This document shows positions 25,608 to 34,794 of a stretch of DNA of 41,007 nucleotides, piece after piece. Source of the DNA: Leptospiraceae bacterium. GTDB taxonomy: Bacteria > Spirochaetota > Leptospiria > Leptospirales > Leptonemataceae. A model generated the notes under the pieces. The model had not been told where the DNA came from and ran no database searches. It was given only the letters and a program-made list of their open reading frames with translations. Location of the stretch: NCBI GenBank assembly GCA_020440915.1, contig JAGRNE010000004.1:1-41007 (forward strand), given 5' to 3'. How positions within the stretch are numbered: the first letter of the stretch is position 1; the number at the start of each line of letters is the position of its first letter. A program made the translations under genes and the position numbers.

Positions 25608-26786
25608 ATGACATCGGCAGTTATTATCGACGGAATGAGATCCCCCTTTGGAAATTTCGGAGGCTTTCTGCGAGACATAACTCCAGCCGATCTGGCCGCC
25701 CATGTCGTGCAGGCCGTGATACAACGGGCCGGACTTCCTGCCAGAGAAATCCAGGAAATCGTACTTGGAAACGTGCTTCAGACCGATGGCCAATCCGCCT
25801 ACGTAGCCCGCCATGCAGCGCTGAAAGCCGGCATGGATATGCGAGTACCAGCCCTTACAGTAAACCGCCTCTGCGGCTCCGGCCTGGAATCCGTAGTCAT
25901 CGCAGCCTCCAACATCCTGCTGGGACACACACAAACAGCGGTGGCCGGCGGCGTAGAAACCATGAGCCGCGTGCCCCATACCACGCAGGCCATCCGACGC
26001 GGCGTAAAGATGGGTAACCTGGAACTGGAAGATATGCTGACCAACGGCCTATTCGATAGCATGGCCGGCGTCGCTATGGGTGGCACAGCAGAAAACCTGG
26101 CGGTGGACTACTCTATTAGTAGAGAAAAGCAGGATGAATGGGCGCTCATCTCGCAGACCCGCGCCGAAAAAGCCCGGGAAGCAGGATACTTCGCCGAGGA
26201 AATCGCCCCTCTGGAAGTATTCGATGGCCGAGAAGCCGTGGACTTCACAGACGATGAATTCATCAAAGGAGCCGCCGTTAAAGATAAGCTACCTCGACTC
26301 AAGCCTGCCTTCAAGAAAGACGGTACCGTAACGCCCGGAAACGCTTCCGGCATCAACGATGGTGCATCGGCAGTAATTGTAACCTCGGAAGAGTTCGCCA
26401 GTAGCCATTCCCTTAAGCCTATGGCCCGTATCCGCGGCTGGGCTTCAGCGGGTTGTCGCCCGGATCGCATGGGACTGGGACCGGTATTTGCCATCCCGGT
26501 AGCCCTGGAGCGGGCCGGTCTGAAGAAAGAAGATGTGGATTTGTTCGAGATCAACGAAGCCTTTGCGGCTCAATTCCTGGCTGTGCAGGAAGAAATGGAT
26601 CTTGATCCGGAAAAAACGAACGTAAACGGCGGCGCCATCGCCCTGGGGCATCCTCTGGGAGCTTCTGGAAATCGGGTACTACTGACCTTGATGCGCGAAC
26701 TGCAGCGCCGGAAAAAGAGCATTGGCGTTGCTTCACTTTGCATCGGTGGAGGTCAGGGAATCGCCATGGTTGTGGAGGCCATGTAG
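25608..26786 (+). CDS. Thiolase family protein (acetyl-CoA acyltransferase)
   Basis: A 392-residue thiolase. Catalytic residues fall at the canonical positions: Cys89 in [10 protein letters not shown], His348 in GHPLG, and Cys378 in CIGGGQG, as in the Zoogloea enzyme. NEAFAAQ carries the conserved Asn. It either cleaves 3-ketoacyl-CoA in beta-oxidation or condenses two acetyl-CoA; sequence alone does not decide. The length is typical. The gene is divergent from flaA2 with 132 bases between. The nearby enoyl-CoA hydratase and acyl-CoA dehydrogenase make beta-oxidation or hydroxy-acid catabolism likely. No ribosome binding site is obvious before the ATG at 25608. Confidence 0.93.
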   Translation: MTSAVIIDGMRSPFGNFGGFLRDITPADLAAHVVQAVIQRAGLPAREIQEIVLGNVLQTDGQSAYVARHAALKAGMDMRVPALTVNRLCGSGLESVVIAASNILLGHTQTAVAGGVETMSRVPHTTQAIRRGVKMGNLELEDMLTNGLFDSMAGVAMGGTAENLAVDYSISREKQDEWALISQTRAEKAREAGYFAEEIAPLEVFDGREAVDFTDDEFIKGAAVKDKLPRLKPAFKKDGTVTPGNASGINDGASAVIVTSEEFASSHSLKPMARIRGWASAGCRPDRMGLGPVFAIPVALERAGLKKEDVDLFEINEAFAAQFLAVQEEMDLDPEKTNVNGGAIALGHPLGASGNRVLLTLMRELQRRKKSIGVASLCIGGGQGIAMVVEAM

Positions 26787-26902
26787 CGCTTCGGAAATGG
26801 CCATCCACGCAGGCTCGGGCCAATATCGCTGACAGCAATCGGATGCCAACCCGGGTTGTTCTGGGCAATAAATGGGAGGGAAAAGACCCCAAACACAACA
26901 AT

Positions 26903-27892
26903 TCAGCCCGTTTTTTCCACCAGCGCCCAGAAATCCTTCCAGTTGGCTTCTGTTAATGCGTGCCCTTCCCCTGGATAGATCTTAAAGAAGGGTTCCACTT
27001 TAGCGTACATGCGAATGAAGTCTGCCATTTCCGGGGCCTGTTTCTTGACCCGTTCCACATCCAGTTCGCCCACAGCGATATAGAGCACTTTGTCCCTGAG
27101 CAGACGATTCCAGGTTTTTTGCGAGTCCTCCACAAATGGATTCATTTGAACATATCCCTGGTAATAGTTCCCTTTGAAGCTTCCGAATCCTGCATAGTCG
27201 AATAGATTCATTTCAAGACCGCCTGTGAATCGATAGTAATGCTCCACCACTTCGTCCTCGCTTACCTCCTCCATCTGTTCTGCGTAGAGCGAAATGGAAT
27301 CCTCTTCGAACTGATTGAGACTTTTGACGAATACGAGATTGGCGGTGAATCCTCCGGCAGAAAAACCCACCGGAAAGACCCTTTCCGGGTCGAACAATGA
27401 ATGCTTTTTCAATCGATGTAATACCAGATTTGTAGCGCGGCGAGAGTCATCGGCACCCTGCACATCTCCACTTCCCAGAGACCACCAGTTCTGCACGCTG
27501 AGAAGCAAGAAGCCATACTGTTCCGCCCGGGAAGTCATGTAGCCTACGGAATCCCGATAGTAATTTCTTTGCTTTGTATTTCCATGAAAGAAGACAATGG
27601 CTGGTCGATCAGACAGATCGGAAGCGGGAACGCTTCCAGGCACATACACCATAATTCGAACGCCGGATTTGGCTTCGTTGAATTCGGAGTATTGTACCAG
27701 CAGATCGTAGGTGCCGGGCTTTCCCTGTTGAAGGCCGGCAGGAATCTCCACAGATTGGGCCTGAGAAACGCTAATGGATAGTAGAAATGAAACCAGAGCC
27801 GAAAGAAGCAGGCACGACTGGCGCAACCGCCCGGGTCTGCTTATGGATTGAGGCGGCTGGGGTTGCTGCCGGCAGTGGGCTGCGGGCAGCAT
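26903..27892 (-). CDS. Exported alpha/beta-hydrolase (esterase/PHB depolymerase-like)
   Basis: About 329 residues. A signal peptide (CLLLSALVSFLLSISVSQAQS) precedes an alpha/beta-hydrolase domain: AIVFFHGN (oxyanion region), VFPVGFSAGGFTANLVF (nucleophile Ser in GFSAG), GELDVERV (possible acid) and YPGEGHALT (catalytic His). The pattern resembles polyhydroxybutyrate-depolymerase/feruloyl-esterase-like enzymes (esterase family LpqC). It probably hydrolyses esters in the periplasm or outside. The start is uncertain: ATG 27892 is used here, an ATG at 27961 gives a longer leader, and a TTG at 27826 would give the most normal signal peptide. It is convergent with the thiolase. Confidence 0.78.
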   Translation of the reverse strand: MLPAAHCRQQPQPPQSISRPGRLRQSCLLLSALVSFLLSISVSQAQSVEIPAGLQQGKPGTYDLLVQYSEFNEAKSGVRIMVYVPGSVPASDLSDRPAIVFFHGNTKQRNYYRDSVGYMTSRAEQYGFLLLSVQNWWSLGSGDVQGADDSRRATNLVLHRLKKHSLFDPERVFPVGFSAGGFTANLVFVKSLNQFEEDSISLYAEQMEEVSEDEVVEHYYRFTGGLEMNLFDYAGFGSFKGNYYQGYVQMNPFVEDSQKTWNRLLRDKVLYIAVGELDVERVKKQAPEMADFIRMYAKVEPFFKIYPGEGHALTEANWKDFWALVEKTG

Positions 27893-28135
27893 TCCGAATT
27901 TGCCGGGCTGTGCTCCGGCTGCCCGGCATTTCTTCGTACTCCGATCGTAGGTCGCTTCCATGAAAGAAGAGACGAATGATTCAACCCTCTGCCGGAAAAA
28001 AAGCAGTTATCATGCGAAGAATGAGTAGTTATGGACAGGGGCGATGCAATCCGAGGAAATTCGTATAATGCGACGCCAGGAGCGTCGGGCCTCCGCTGGC
28101 TGCATTGCCTGGTAGACTCATCGCGATCCGTACAC

Positions 28136-28927
28136 TCAAACCATGGCCGGGCCGGTAAAGGAAGGTCTTCTTCCTTCCCTGGCCGCCGAAAGTCCTTCTC
28201 TGGCATCCGGATGATTCAAAGACTTAAGATTCTCCTCCAGATCCCGCTTCAGGATTTCTGCGAAAGCCGAGGCATCCACTCTGCTGGCTGCGCGAATACT
28301 GGCCAGGCCGCCGGAAGAGAGCTTCTTGAATTTTCCTGCTACTGAGTAGCATTTGCTTTCGATTTCATCTTCCGGATGCAGGGAATCCGCGTATCCACAT
28401 CTCAGCGCTTCGTCAGGCTTCATGGCTGTTCCTTCCAGCACCTGCCGGTTCGCTTCCGAGTAGCCCACCACTTTCTGATATTCCTCAATCACGATGCGCG
28501 GGATGCGAAGTCCCAGTTTTACCTCGGGCAGACCCACTCGAGCGCCAGACTCCACCAGAAGGCGATAATCGCCCATCAGTGCCAGCATGCAGCCGTATCC
28601 CAGAGCATGTCCTCGAATCCCGGAAATCACGGGTACCGGCATGGTATAGAGCTTCTGGAGATTAGAATAGAACGTGCCCAATAAACCGGAAAGATCCGCC
28701 GAATCATCCAGAGCGTTCAGGTCCAATCCGGCGGAAAAGTAACCAGGGGATTGACTCAGAAGAAGAAGGCTCTTTATGTTTCCTGCCAGACCTTCGGCAT
28801 GCGCCTCGTCCAGAGCAGAGGATAGAGAGTTCAATGCTTCCGCTGAAAAAGCATTGGTCGGCCCGGAGTTCAGATTAATTGCTCCTGCATTCTGCTGTGT
28901 TTTCTCAAAAAAGATTGGCGCGCTCAT
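28136..28927 (-). CDS. Enoyl-CoA hydratase/isomerase family protein
   Basis: A 263-residue crotonase-fold protein. SAGLDLNAL is the first oxyanion-hole segment and ISGIRGHALGYGCMLALMGDYRLL the second; the catalytic Glu positions are not both clear (PEVKLGLRIP follows), so isomerase or other crotonase activity is possible. It acts on acyl-CoA intermediates in the cytoplasm. The ATG at 28927 has AGGAGGG upstream; a longer frame to 29059 overlaps the MarR gene and was rejected. It is divergent from the MarR regulator, and the 22-bp palindrome lies upstream of both, so it is likely a regulated target. Confidence 0.88.
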   Translation of the reverse strand: MSAPIFFEKTQQNAGAINLNSGPTNAFSAEALNSLSSALDEAHAEGLAGNIKSLLLLSQSPGYFSAGLDLNALDDSADLSGLLGTFYSNLQKLYTMPVPVISGIRGHALGYGCMLALMGDYRLLVESGARVGLPEVKLGLRIPRIVIEEYQKVVGYSEANRQVLEGTAMKPDEALRCGYADSLHPEDEIESKCYSVAGKFKKLSSGGLASIRAASRVDASAFAEILKRDLEENLKSLNHPDAREGLSAAREGRRPSFTGPAMV

Positions 28928-28973
28928 TGTTTCCCTCCTGATCCGACTTGACCGGATTTCATACCATACCTGA

Positions 28974-29462
28974 ATGCATTTAGTGGGACGTCCAACTAAA
29001 AAAAGAGAATACACTCTGAAATACTCTATTAGAATCTCAGAATGGATTGAGCGCCACATGGCAGATGAACTGGAGAAAATGGGTTATCCCGACCTGGTTC
29101 TGAGCCATTGCGAATTGATCACTTACCTTAGAAGGAAAGGGCCCCGGACTTCCATAGAGGTGGCCGCCGCCATTCGAAGGGACAAATCCACGGTCACCAC
29201 TCTGGTTCGCAAATTGGAACAGAAGAATCTGATTTTTGCACAGCCGAATCCCTCGGACGGTCGATCAAGAATCCTCAAGCTCAGTCCAGAAGGCCGCAAG
29301 CTGGCGGGCAATGTGGCCCTCAAGTATTCCGCATTGGAGCGAAAAATCGGCGAGGTTCTGAATGAAAGCGAAAGAAGTGCTCTTCTGGATCTAATGGAGA
29401 AGTTGTATCTCAAGGTAATGGGAAGCGAAAAGGACCAGATGCTGCAAAACAAAAGGAAGTAG
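28974..29462 (+). CDS. MarR-family transcriptional regulator
   Basis: A 162-residue winged-helix regulator. SHCELITYLRRKGPRTSIEVAAAIRRDKSTVTTLVRKLEQK in its key parts (SIEVAAAIRRDKSTVTTLVR) is the DNA-recognition helix-turn-helix, followed by the wing QPNPSDGRSRILKLSPEG (the DGR motif is diagnostic of MarR). Helices at both ends form the dimer interface. It probably represses itself and the divergent enoyl-CoA hydratase until an acyl or aromatic ligand binds. The start is ATG 28974 or GTG 28983; neither has a clear ribosome binding site, and a palindrome lies across these first codons. Confidence 0.88.
   Translation: MHLVGRPTKKREYTLKYSIRISEWIERHMADELEKMGYPDLVLSHCELITYLRRKGPRTSIEVAAAIRRDKSTVTTLVRKLEQKNLIFAQPNPSDGRSRILKLSPEGRKLAGNVALKYSALERKIGEVLNESERSALLDLMEKLYLKVMGSEKDQMLQNKRK
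28979..29000. promoter_or_regulatory. 22-bp palindrome, likely MarR operator
   Basis: The core TTAGTGGGACGTCCAACTAA (28980-28999) is palindromic at all but one base pair, and one more pair (T28979/A29000) extends it. Length and near-perfect symmetry fit a MarR dimer site. It overlaps the first codons of the MarR gene and lies 52 bases upstream of the enoyl-CoA hydratase start, where it could block both promoters. Confidence 0.65.
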
Positions 29463-29551
29463 ACTGGCCACCGCCCTGAAAATGCCATAATGTAGCGCTG
29501 GCCCCCATCCAATGCCTGCCAGAAGACTGACAGTAGCACCTACGGCGGCCA

Positions 29552-30364
29552 TTACCTTCTCGTCTCGGTCACATTCGCTTTCTTATGGCAGTTCCATTCA
29601 AAGGCGAAACTACCAAAGGGAAGCTGCGCGGCCAGAAAGCCCATCGCCATTCTCTTCCAGCTCCAGCCAAGGAACACTCCGCTGAACAGAAGGGAACCTA
29701 TGTAAAGAACGAACATCACTCCATGGATCCAGCCCACCAGGCCCGTATCTCCATCCAGTACGATTCCGGCCACATACTTTAAGGGCATGTAGATTAGCAT
29801 CAGAAGAATGATAGAAAGCCCTTCGAATCGAGCAACCCACTTGAACCAATTCCACGATTGTATGGCATCCTGCCTGGAATCTGTATGCAATCCTGCTTCC
29901 GAAGCTGCGTTCGCTGGTAAGGTATCCCTGGACGATCTGGATGCGCTGGAAGCACTGTAGAAGAGAGCGAAGGACAAAAGAAGCAGCGTTAGCTGAGCCA
30001 GGAGCCAGTAGAAGACGGACTGATCCCGGAGCACCATGGAAATAAAGGAACCAGCCAGAGCTGCAGTGGCCAGAGCGCCCAGGTAGAACCGATCTCTATT
30101 TCCATGGACGTATAGAGCCTGAAGCAACATGGCCACAAGACTCCAGGCTATGGACCAGACAATCCAAGCCTCCTTCAGTTCTTCCCTGGGAGAAGCAAGC
30201 ATTGCATATCCGGAAATCCAGGCAAGAGCGAATCCCAGGGATGCCCATTGCAGGGCCAGGATTCTATTTTGGCGAAATGCAGTAAGACATGCGCCCAGGA
30301 ATCCAGAAGCAAGCAGGGCCAGGCCCAGGATTTTTACCATACGCCAGATCAAATATTCATCCAT
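29552..30364 (-). CDS. Membrane protein with C-terminal DUF3817 domain
   Basis: A 270-residue integral membrane protein. The C-terminal 100 residues match DUF3817: FKWVARFEGLSIILLMLIYMPLKYV, a GWIHGVMFVLYIGSL helix and the closing QLPFGSFAFEW. The N-terminal 135 residues form about four further helices separated by a charged linker (SSASRSSRDTLPANAASEAG, residues about 138-157). DUF3817 proteins are usually short and stand alone, so this is a two-part fusion. The role of the family is unknown. GGAGG stands upstream of the ATG at 30364. It is convergent with the MarR gene. Confidence 0.8.
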   Translation of the reverse strand: MDEYLIWRMVKILGLALLASGFLGACLTAFRQNRILALQWASLGFALAWISGYAMLASPREELKEAWIVWSIAWSLVAMLLQALYVHGNRDRFYLGALATAALAGSFISMVLRDQSVFYWLLAQLTLLLLSFALFYSASSASRSSRDTLPANAASEAGLHTDSRQDAIQSWNWFKWVARFEGLSIILLMLIYMPLKYVAGIVLDGDTGLVGWIHGVMFVLYIGSLLFSGVFLGWSWKRMAMGFLAAQLPFGSFAFEWNCHKKANVTETRR

Positions 30365-30715
30365 AAATCCTCCGCGGAAAACATAGCGTTCGCTTTCAGT
30401 TCGTACGCAGTACAGTCAGTGCCATACAGGCATGGGCGGAATAACTGCGCAAACAGTGCATCATGAGCTCTAGCATTCAGCTGGACTGCCCGATTGAAGC
30501 TATCTTCAAGCTCGCGGTAAATGTAGTAAGAAGGACGCTGAATGGCATCCATTTGCTGGCAAGGATGGGACGAATCTCGGCAGCAGGCATCCGGGCTTAG
30601 GATAAAATAATGGCTGAATACAAGATCGCAAGAATTGTAGGAGCATTCAAGCGCCCGGCCGGGAATTCGAATGCACAAATGAAAACTCTCGCAACGACTG
30701 TGAATTCAGACGGGC
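30365..30715. other. Intergenic region without a clear gene
   Basis: This 351-base stretch lies between two minus-strand genes. A minus-strand frame of 109 codons (30349-30678) overlaps the next gene and has a Cys-rich but featureless product; I do not regard it as a gene. The CCCGGCCGGG palindrome near 30654-30663 is the only notable element. Confidence 0.4.
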
Positions 30716-31933
30716 TCAGGGTGATTCAGATGTATTGTTCTGCGTTGAATCGGAGGCATTCTCCGGTAAGGCAGAGGCTGGAGTCATTCTTCGCACCAAC
30801 TCATTTACCATGTTGGCAGTAAGGAATCTGAGCTGTCGACCTGCTGTGGATTCTTTTATCTGCAAAGAGTTTTCGCTTCTCCAGACAATGAGATCCATAT
30901 TGCCCACGGTTTCAACGCGATCCAGGGATTGCTGATCTGCATACACTACGGAACCTGTGTACGGATCCACAAGCCGAAGATTCACAGAAGCGCTAATCCG
31001 GAGTTCCAGGTCTTCGGTGCCAAGTCCCAGTTCCCAGAATTTAGAATCCGATGGCAGGTACAACCATAACCTTACCAGAGTATTGAGAATAAAGGCCCGG
31101 GTGTCGTCATCCTTAACAAGGAAAGCGGCGATGAGCAACAAAGCCCATAACGGTACCTTCCAGTATTGCACATCCTGTTTCACCTCAAAATCGGTGATCT
31201 CCGCGAACAAAAGGTAATCTACTTGCTTCTCTTTGAGTTCTTCCTTTTGAGGAATGCCTGCCTCCCCTTCCGTGGAGAATGCGGCAGGACTCAAAACTTC
31301 AAAACGATTGGTCTGCACCATGTTGGAAACCAGAACTTCTTTCAGAATTTCACCGCCGTCCATCGAAGGTACAGAGTCTGCATCGACCATGGGCACTCTA
31401 TACGGAGCAGGTTCCGGCGATTCGCCGGTTTCGGGATTCGCCGCTGTGGCGGGAATGAAGAGCTTATCGCCAATTAGCGATTTTAGCGACTGATCCGAAG
31501 ATGAGCCTTCTTCATCCGACTCTTGTGCGGCGGACTGATCTGTTTCGGAGGAATCGGACTCTCCTGGTTTATAGGATTTCAGATCAACGCCTTTTGCCTT
31601 CGCTACAATGATTCCGGTGCTCTCTTTGCCCGCACCGTCCTCCGAAGAATTGTTAGTGGATTGTCCGGGTACAGCCTGCTCCCGATCGACGGTATGAATG
31701 AGCGTATCGTGTTGCGAATTGGAGATGAAGTTTACTTTGTCCATGTTGGCGGAGTTTTTGAACTCCACCGGAAGGATCCGGAGTTTTCGAGTGGTAACCG
31801 GGAGTTCATTCACCTCCGGCCCCTGCAGCGATTCCATTGCCTGGAATGTGCTGCAGGATACATAGCTACCAATGAGTAGAAGCGCCACGGATTGGCGCAA
31901 TAGCTTACTGCCGGTACTTGCCATTTTGGACAA
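30716..31933 (-). CDS. CsgG-like lipoprotein of unknown function
   Basis: A 405-residue lipoprotein with signal VALLLIGSYVSC. An acidic, Ser-rich low-complexity stretch (residues about 125-150, DSSETDQSAAQESDEEGSS) is inserted before a domain resembling CsgG/LPP20-type secretin-like lipoproteins: LLFAEITDFEVKQDVQYWK and SASVNLRLVDPYTGSVVYADQQS. A hydrophobic segment (VPLWALLLIAAFLV) lies within the domain. It overlaps the upstream lipoprotein gene by about 29 bases (20 if the second Met is used). The two share the pattern 'LLxxxxTxFEVx...xIxxRLIxxxxGxxxxA' and probably form a hetero-complex at the outer membrane. Confidence 0.72.
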   Translation of the reverse strand: MSKMASTGSKLLRQSVALLLIGSYVSCSTFQAMESLQGPEVNELPVTTRKLRILPVEFKNSANMDKVNFISNSQHDTLIHTVDREQAVPGQSTNNSSEDGAGKESTGIIVAKAKGVDLKSYKPGESDSSETDQSAAQESDEEGSSSDQSLKSLIGDKLFIPATAANPETGESPEPAPYRVPMVDADSVPSMDGGEILKEVLVSNMVQTNRFEVLSPAAFSTEGEAGIPQKEELKEKQVDYLLFAEITDFEVKQDVQYWKVPLWALLLIAAFLVKDDDTRAFILNTLVRLWLYLPSDSKFWELGLGTEDLELRISASVNLRLVDPYTGSVVYADQQSLDRVETVGNMDLIVWRSENSLQIKESTAGRQLRFLTANMVNELVRRMTPASALPENASDSTQNNTSESP

Positions 31934-32591
31934 TTCTCAGGATGAGATCGGCCATTGCGTATCTTAGCAGCTTTCCTCCGCTGCTTTGCAGTATGGTGGT
32001 GCTGGCTCCAGTAGAAGAAAAAAGAATACCTGCTGCCTGGGAAGTGTCGGTGCGACGATTCTCTACAGCTCCGGCATCCAGGATTTTACCTTCTGGAATA
32101 CTGATCAGACGAAAGTCAATACCGGTCTCTACGATGTACTCTTCCTTGTTGTAGGAGCCGAGGATGCCAAATAGCAAACAGAATCCGGACTTGTTCTTTC
32201 GCACTTCAAAGTTTGTCAATGTACCGGTCAGAAGGACATCGGCATCGAATTTCTCTCTTAGTTCAGCCAGCTTTTCCGGACTGAGCTCGGTCTGGCTGCC
32301 AACAATGTTTTCCACGAAACCAGGCTCTATCACCTCGAAATAACCCGTCTGGAGAAGCATAGTGGTAAGTTGCGCTGTTGCCGGCTTGACCAGAAATGAC
32401 TTTCCGGTGAGGTCGCGGAAGGGAACCAGAGCTACTTTTACCTTTTCGGTGCCTATGGGCGCCTGCGGCAGGTCGATTTTCTCTGTGGTGTTTTCGTACT
32501 GGGTAGGCTGAGGGGACATACACTGGGCAAATCCAACCAGCAGAATCATGGACAAAACGGAGACTTTGGCAATTCGTATCATGGCAACCAT
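31905..32591 (-). CDS. CsgG-like lipoprotein, first of a pair
   Basis: A 228-residue lipoprotein: signal VSVLSMILLVGFAQC, then a domain with KVALVPFRDLTGKS, FDADVLLTGTLTNFEVRKNK and IDFRLISIPEGKILDAGAVE. These match the fold of CsgG/FlgO-like proteins, where the strand pair LLTGxLTxF and the RLI-xxGxxL-A element recur. CsgG forms an export pore; FlgO-like relatives affect the outer membrane around flagella. Which applies here is unknown. I set the start at ATG 32591 (MVAMIRI); a longer frame reaching 32846 overlaps the MBL gene and lacks a signal peptide. Translationally coupled to the next lipoprotein. Confidence 0.75.
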   Translation of the reverse strand: MVAMIRIAKVSVLSMILLVGFAQCMSPQPTQYENTTEKIDLPQAPIGTEKVKVALVPFRDLTGKSFLVKPATAQLTTMLLQTGYFEVIEPGFVENIVGSQTELSPEKLAELREKFDADVLLTGTLTNFEVRKNKSGFCLLFGILGSYNKEEYIVETGIDFRLISIPEGKILDAGAVENRRTDTSQAAGILFSSTGASTTILQSSGGKLLRYAMADLILRIVQNGKYRQ

Positions 32592-32802
32592 TAGATGTGG
32601 CGGGTCTGTAAGACGTTCAAGCAATTTTAGGTTTTTTGATCGTCTACATCTCGCAGGACCGTGCACGGTAGAGCCAGGGCCAGAGGAGGAAAAATGCTTT
32701 GCGCAGGCGGCCTTCTTTTGGCCATACATGAAGATAGCCTTTTCGGGCTGCGCTCGCTCGAAAGCCATCCGCCGTCCCATAAACTGAACAGCGCAGGACA
32801 AA

Positions 32803-33594
32803 ATGAAAGTAAGTATCACACATATAGACACAGCATGCTGCCTCATAGAGGCCGGCGGAATCCGAATCCTTACAGATCCGGTTTTTGATCCTCCGGGGCA
32901 TATCTACCATCATGGCTGGGGCGCCTTCTCGAAAAAGACCTCTTCGCCTGCCCTTGCGCCAGGCGAACTGGGCAGCATAGATCTAGCACTTCTTAGCCAT
33001 CATCAGCACAAAGACAATCTGGATAATCACGGCAAAGAGGTTCTCTCCTCAGCAATGCAGATTGTTTCGACGAAGGCCGCCGCCCGGAGGCTTTCCAATT
33101 GCTCCGGTCTTGCCCCCTGGGAGCGGCTGGAGTTTTCTACGCCCTCCGGAAACCTGACCATTACCGGAACTCCCTGCCGGCACCATCCGCGCTTTCTGCC
33201 GCAATTCCTTTCCGGGCCAGTGACTGGTTTTCTGCTGCAATGGCCCGGTAGCGAAGCAATTTATATTTCCGGCGATACTGTGCTCTTTCCTCCTTTATAT
33301 GAAATCAGAACAAAAATGCCTGTAGGCCTGGCATTGATTCATGTAGGAAGGGCCAGCTTCCCCTATCTTACTGGATGGGGAAAATATACCATGGATGGGA
33401 ACGACTACATTCGACTCATAGAGAAGCTGCAGCCAGAAACCTCCATCCCCATCCATAATGGAGGTTGGACGCATTTCAAAGAGAACGATGGCACACTTGC
33501 AGAGAAAATTGAGCACTTTCCGGAAATCAAAAAGCGGACTACCTTTATCGGATCGGGGATCCGTCGTGACTTTGAGCTCCGGGATCTGAACTAA
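32803..33594 (+). CDS. MBL-fold metallo-hydrolase, UlaG/NAPE-PLD-like
   Basis: A 263-residue metallo-beta-lactamase-fold protein. GIRILTDPVF is followed by SHHQHKDN, the metal motif, where the last ligand of the usual HxHxDH reads Asn. Further metal-site elements are HHPRFLPQF, ISGDTV and IPIHNGGWTHF. This layout matches UlaG-like lactonases and NAPE-PLD-like phosphodiesterases. The Asn may mean a single metal ion or altered site. The ATG at 32803 has AGGA in the right place. It is divergent from the lipoprotein pair; with the lipoprotein start at 32591 the gap is about 210 bases. Confidence 0.83.
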   Translation: MKVSITHIDTACCLIEAGGIRILTDPVFDPPGHIYHHGWGAFSKKTSSPALAPGELGSIDLALLSHHQHKDNLDNHGKEVLSSAMQIVSTKAAARRLSNCSGLAPWERLEFSTPSGNLTITGTPCRHHPRFLPQFLSGPVTGFLLQWPGSEAIYISGDTVLFPPLYEIRTKMPVGLALIHVGRASFPYLTGWGKYTMDGNDYIRLIEKLQPETSIPIHNGGWTHFKENDGTLAEKIEHFPEIKKRTTFIGSGIRRDFELRDLN

Positions 33595-33645
33595 TCGCCG
33601 GAATTACAGTGGCCGGCCAAGGCCACACATCCCGAAACTGACAGA

Positions 33646-34692
33646 ATGAGCAAAGCAACTGTCCTGGTGACCGGCGGATCCGGCTACATAGCTTCCTGGG
33701 TTGTGAAATACCTGCTGGAGGAAGGATATACTGTACGTGCAACGGTTCGCAACCTCAGGTCGGAAGATAAGGTTGCCCATCTCAAAGCAATGGAAAGGGA
33801 ATACTCCGGCAAGCTGCAGCTCTTCGAAGCGGACCTTCTCACCGAGGGTTCCTTCGACGAATCCATGAAGGGCTGCGATGTTGTGATTCATACCGCTTCT
33901 CCCTTCTTCATCAAAGGATTGAAGGATGCGCAGAAACAGCTTGTGGATCCAGCGTTGCAGGGCACTCGAAATGTCCTGGAAACGGCCAACCGGGCAGAAA
34001 GCGTGAAACGAGTGGTCCTGACTTCCAGCGTTGCCGCCATTATGGGGGACAACGTGGATGCGCTGAACAAAGTAAACAGGACCATGACCGAGGAGGACTG
34101 AAATACTTCCAGCAGCCTGAATCATCAGCCCTACTCCTATTCCAAGACGGTGGCAGAAAGGGAAGCCTGGAAGATCGCCGAATCCCAGAATCGCTGGAAA
34201 CTTGTTGTCATCAATCCTGCCTTCGTAATGGGGCCTTCGCTTTCCAACCGCATGGATGGAACCAGTGTTCAATTTATGCACGACCTGGTGGGCGGACCCC
34301 TGAAATCCGGAGTGCCGGACCTGACCTTTGGTATCGTGGACGTTCGCGATGTAGCTCGCGCCCATGTTCTGGCCGCCAACAATGAGGCCTCCGGTCGCCA
34401 CATTCTTTGTGCAGATACGAAGACTTTTGTGGAACTTGCGCAGATGCTGAAAGATCGGTACGGACGCAGCCTACCTCTGCCCAGGGGGCAGCTCCCTACA
34501 TTTATGGTCTACATCATAGGGCCTCTGTTTGGCCTTTCCTGGGGCTTTCTAAAGAAGAACCTGGGAGTGCGCTACAAACTGGACAACCGCCGAAGCAAAG
34601 AGGACCTGGGTATCAGTTACAGAAGCGTTGCCGATACCCTGTGCGATCATGTGGAGCAAATGAAAGCCTCCGGAATAATCCAGGCTGCCTGA
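33646..34692 (+). pseudogene. NAD(P)-dependent epimerase/dihydroflavonol reductase-like, interrupted by TGA at a Trp codon
   Basis: Extended short-chain dehydrogenase of about 348 codons. The first part has VTGGSGYIASWVVKYLLEEGYTV (Rossmann motif), FEADLL and VVIHTASPF. It is followed by VVLTSSVAAIM. At 34099-34101 the frame has TGA directly after TEED; then the same frame continues NTSSSLNHQPYSYSKTVAEREAW with the catalytic YSYSK (Tyr-x3-Lys). Relatives of this family read TEEDWN at this point, so a TGG (Trp) to TGA change is the simplest explanation. Without readthrough the product lacks the active-site Tyr/Lys and is inactive. It ends with TGA at 34690-34692, so TGA is a working stop in this very gene. 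Confidence 0.78.
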
Positions 34693-34794
34693 GCCAGGGC
34701 AAGCCTGACCGAAGGCATACCCGACAGCGACGTTACTTCGCAAGAACCTGCCCGGCGGAATTGACCGCTCATAGGTCTGCGCACCAAACCCGAT

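Noticed and set aside
24762..25979. 405-residue version of the FlaA2 gene
   Set aside because: The extra 168 codons overlap the divergent thiolase and its promoter, and the signal peptide and ribosome binding site mark the start at 25475.
30349..30678. Cys-rich 109-codon frame upstream of the DUF3817 gene
   Set aside because: It overlaps the start of the DUF3817 gene, has no ribosome binding site and no recognisable pattern.
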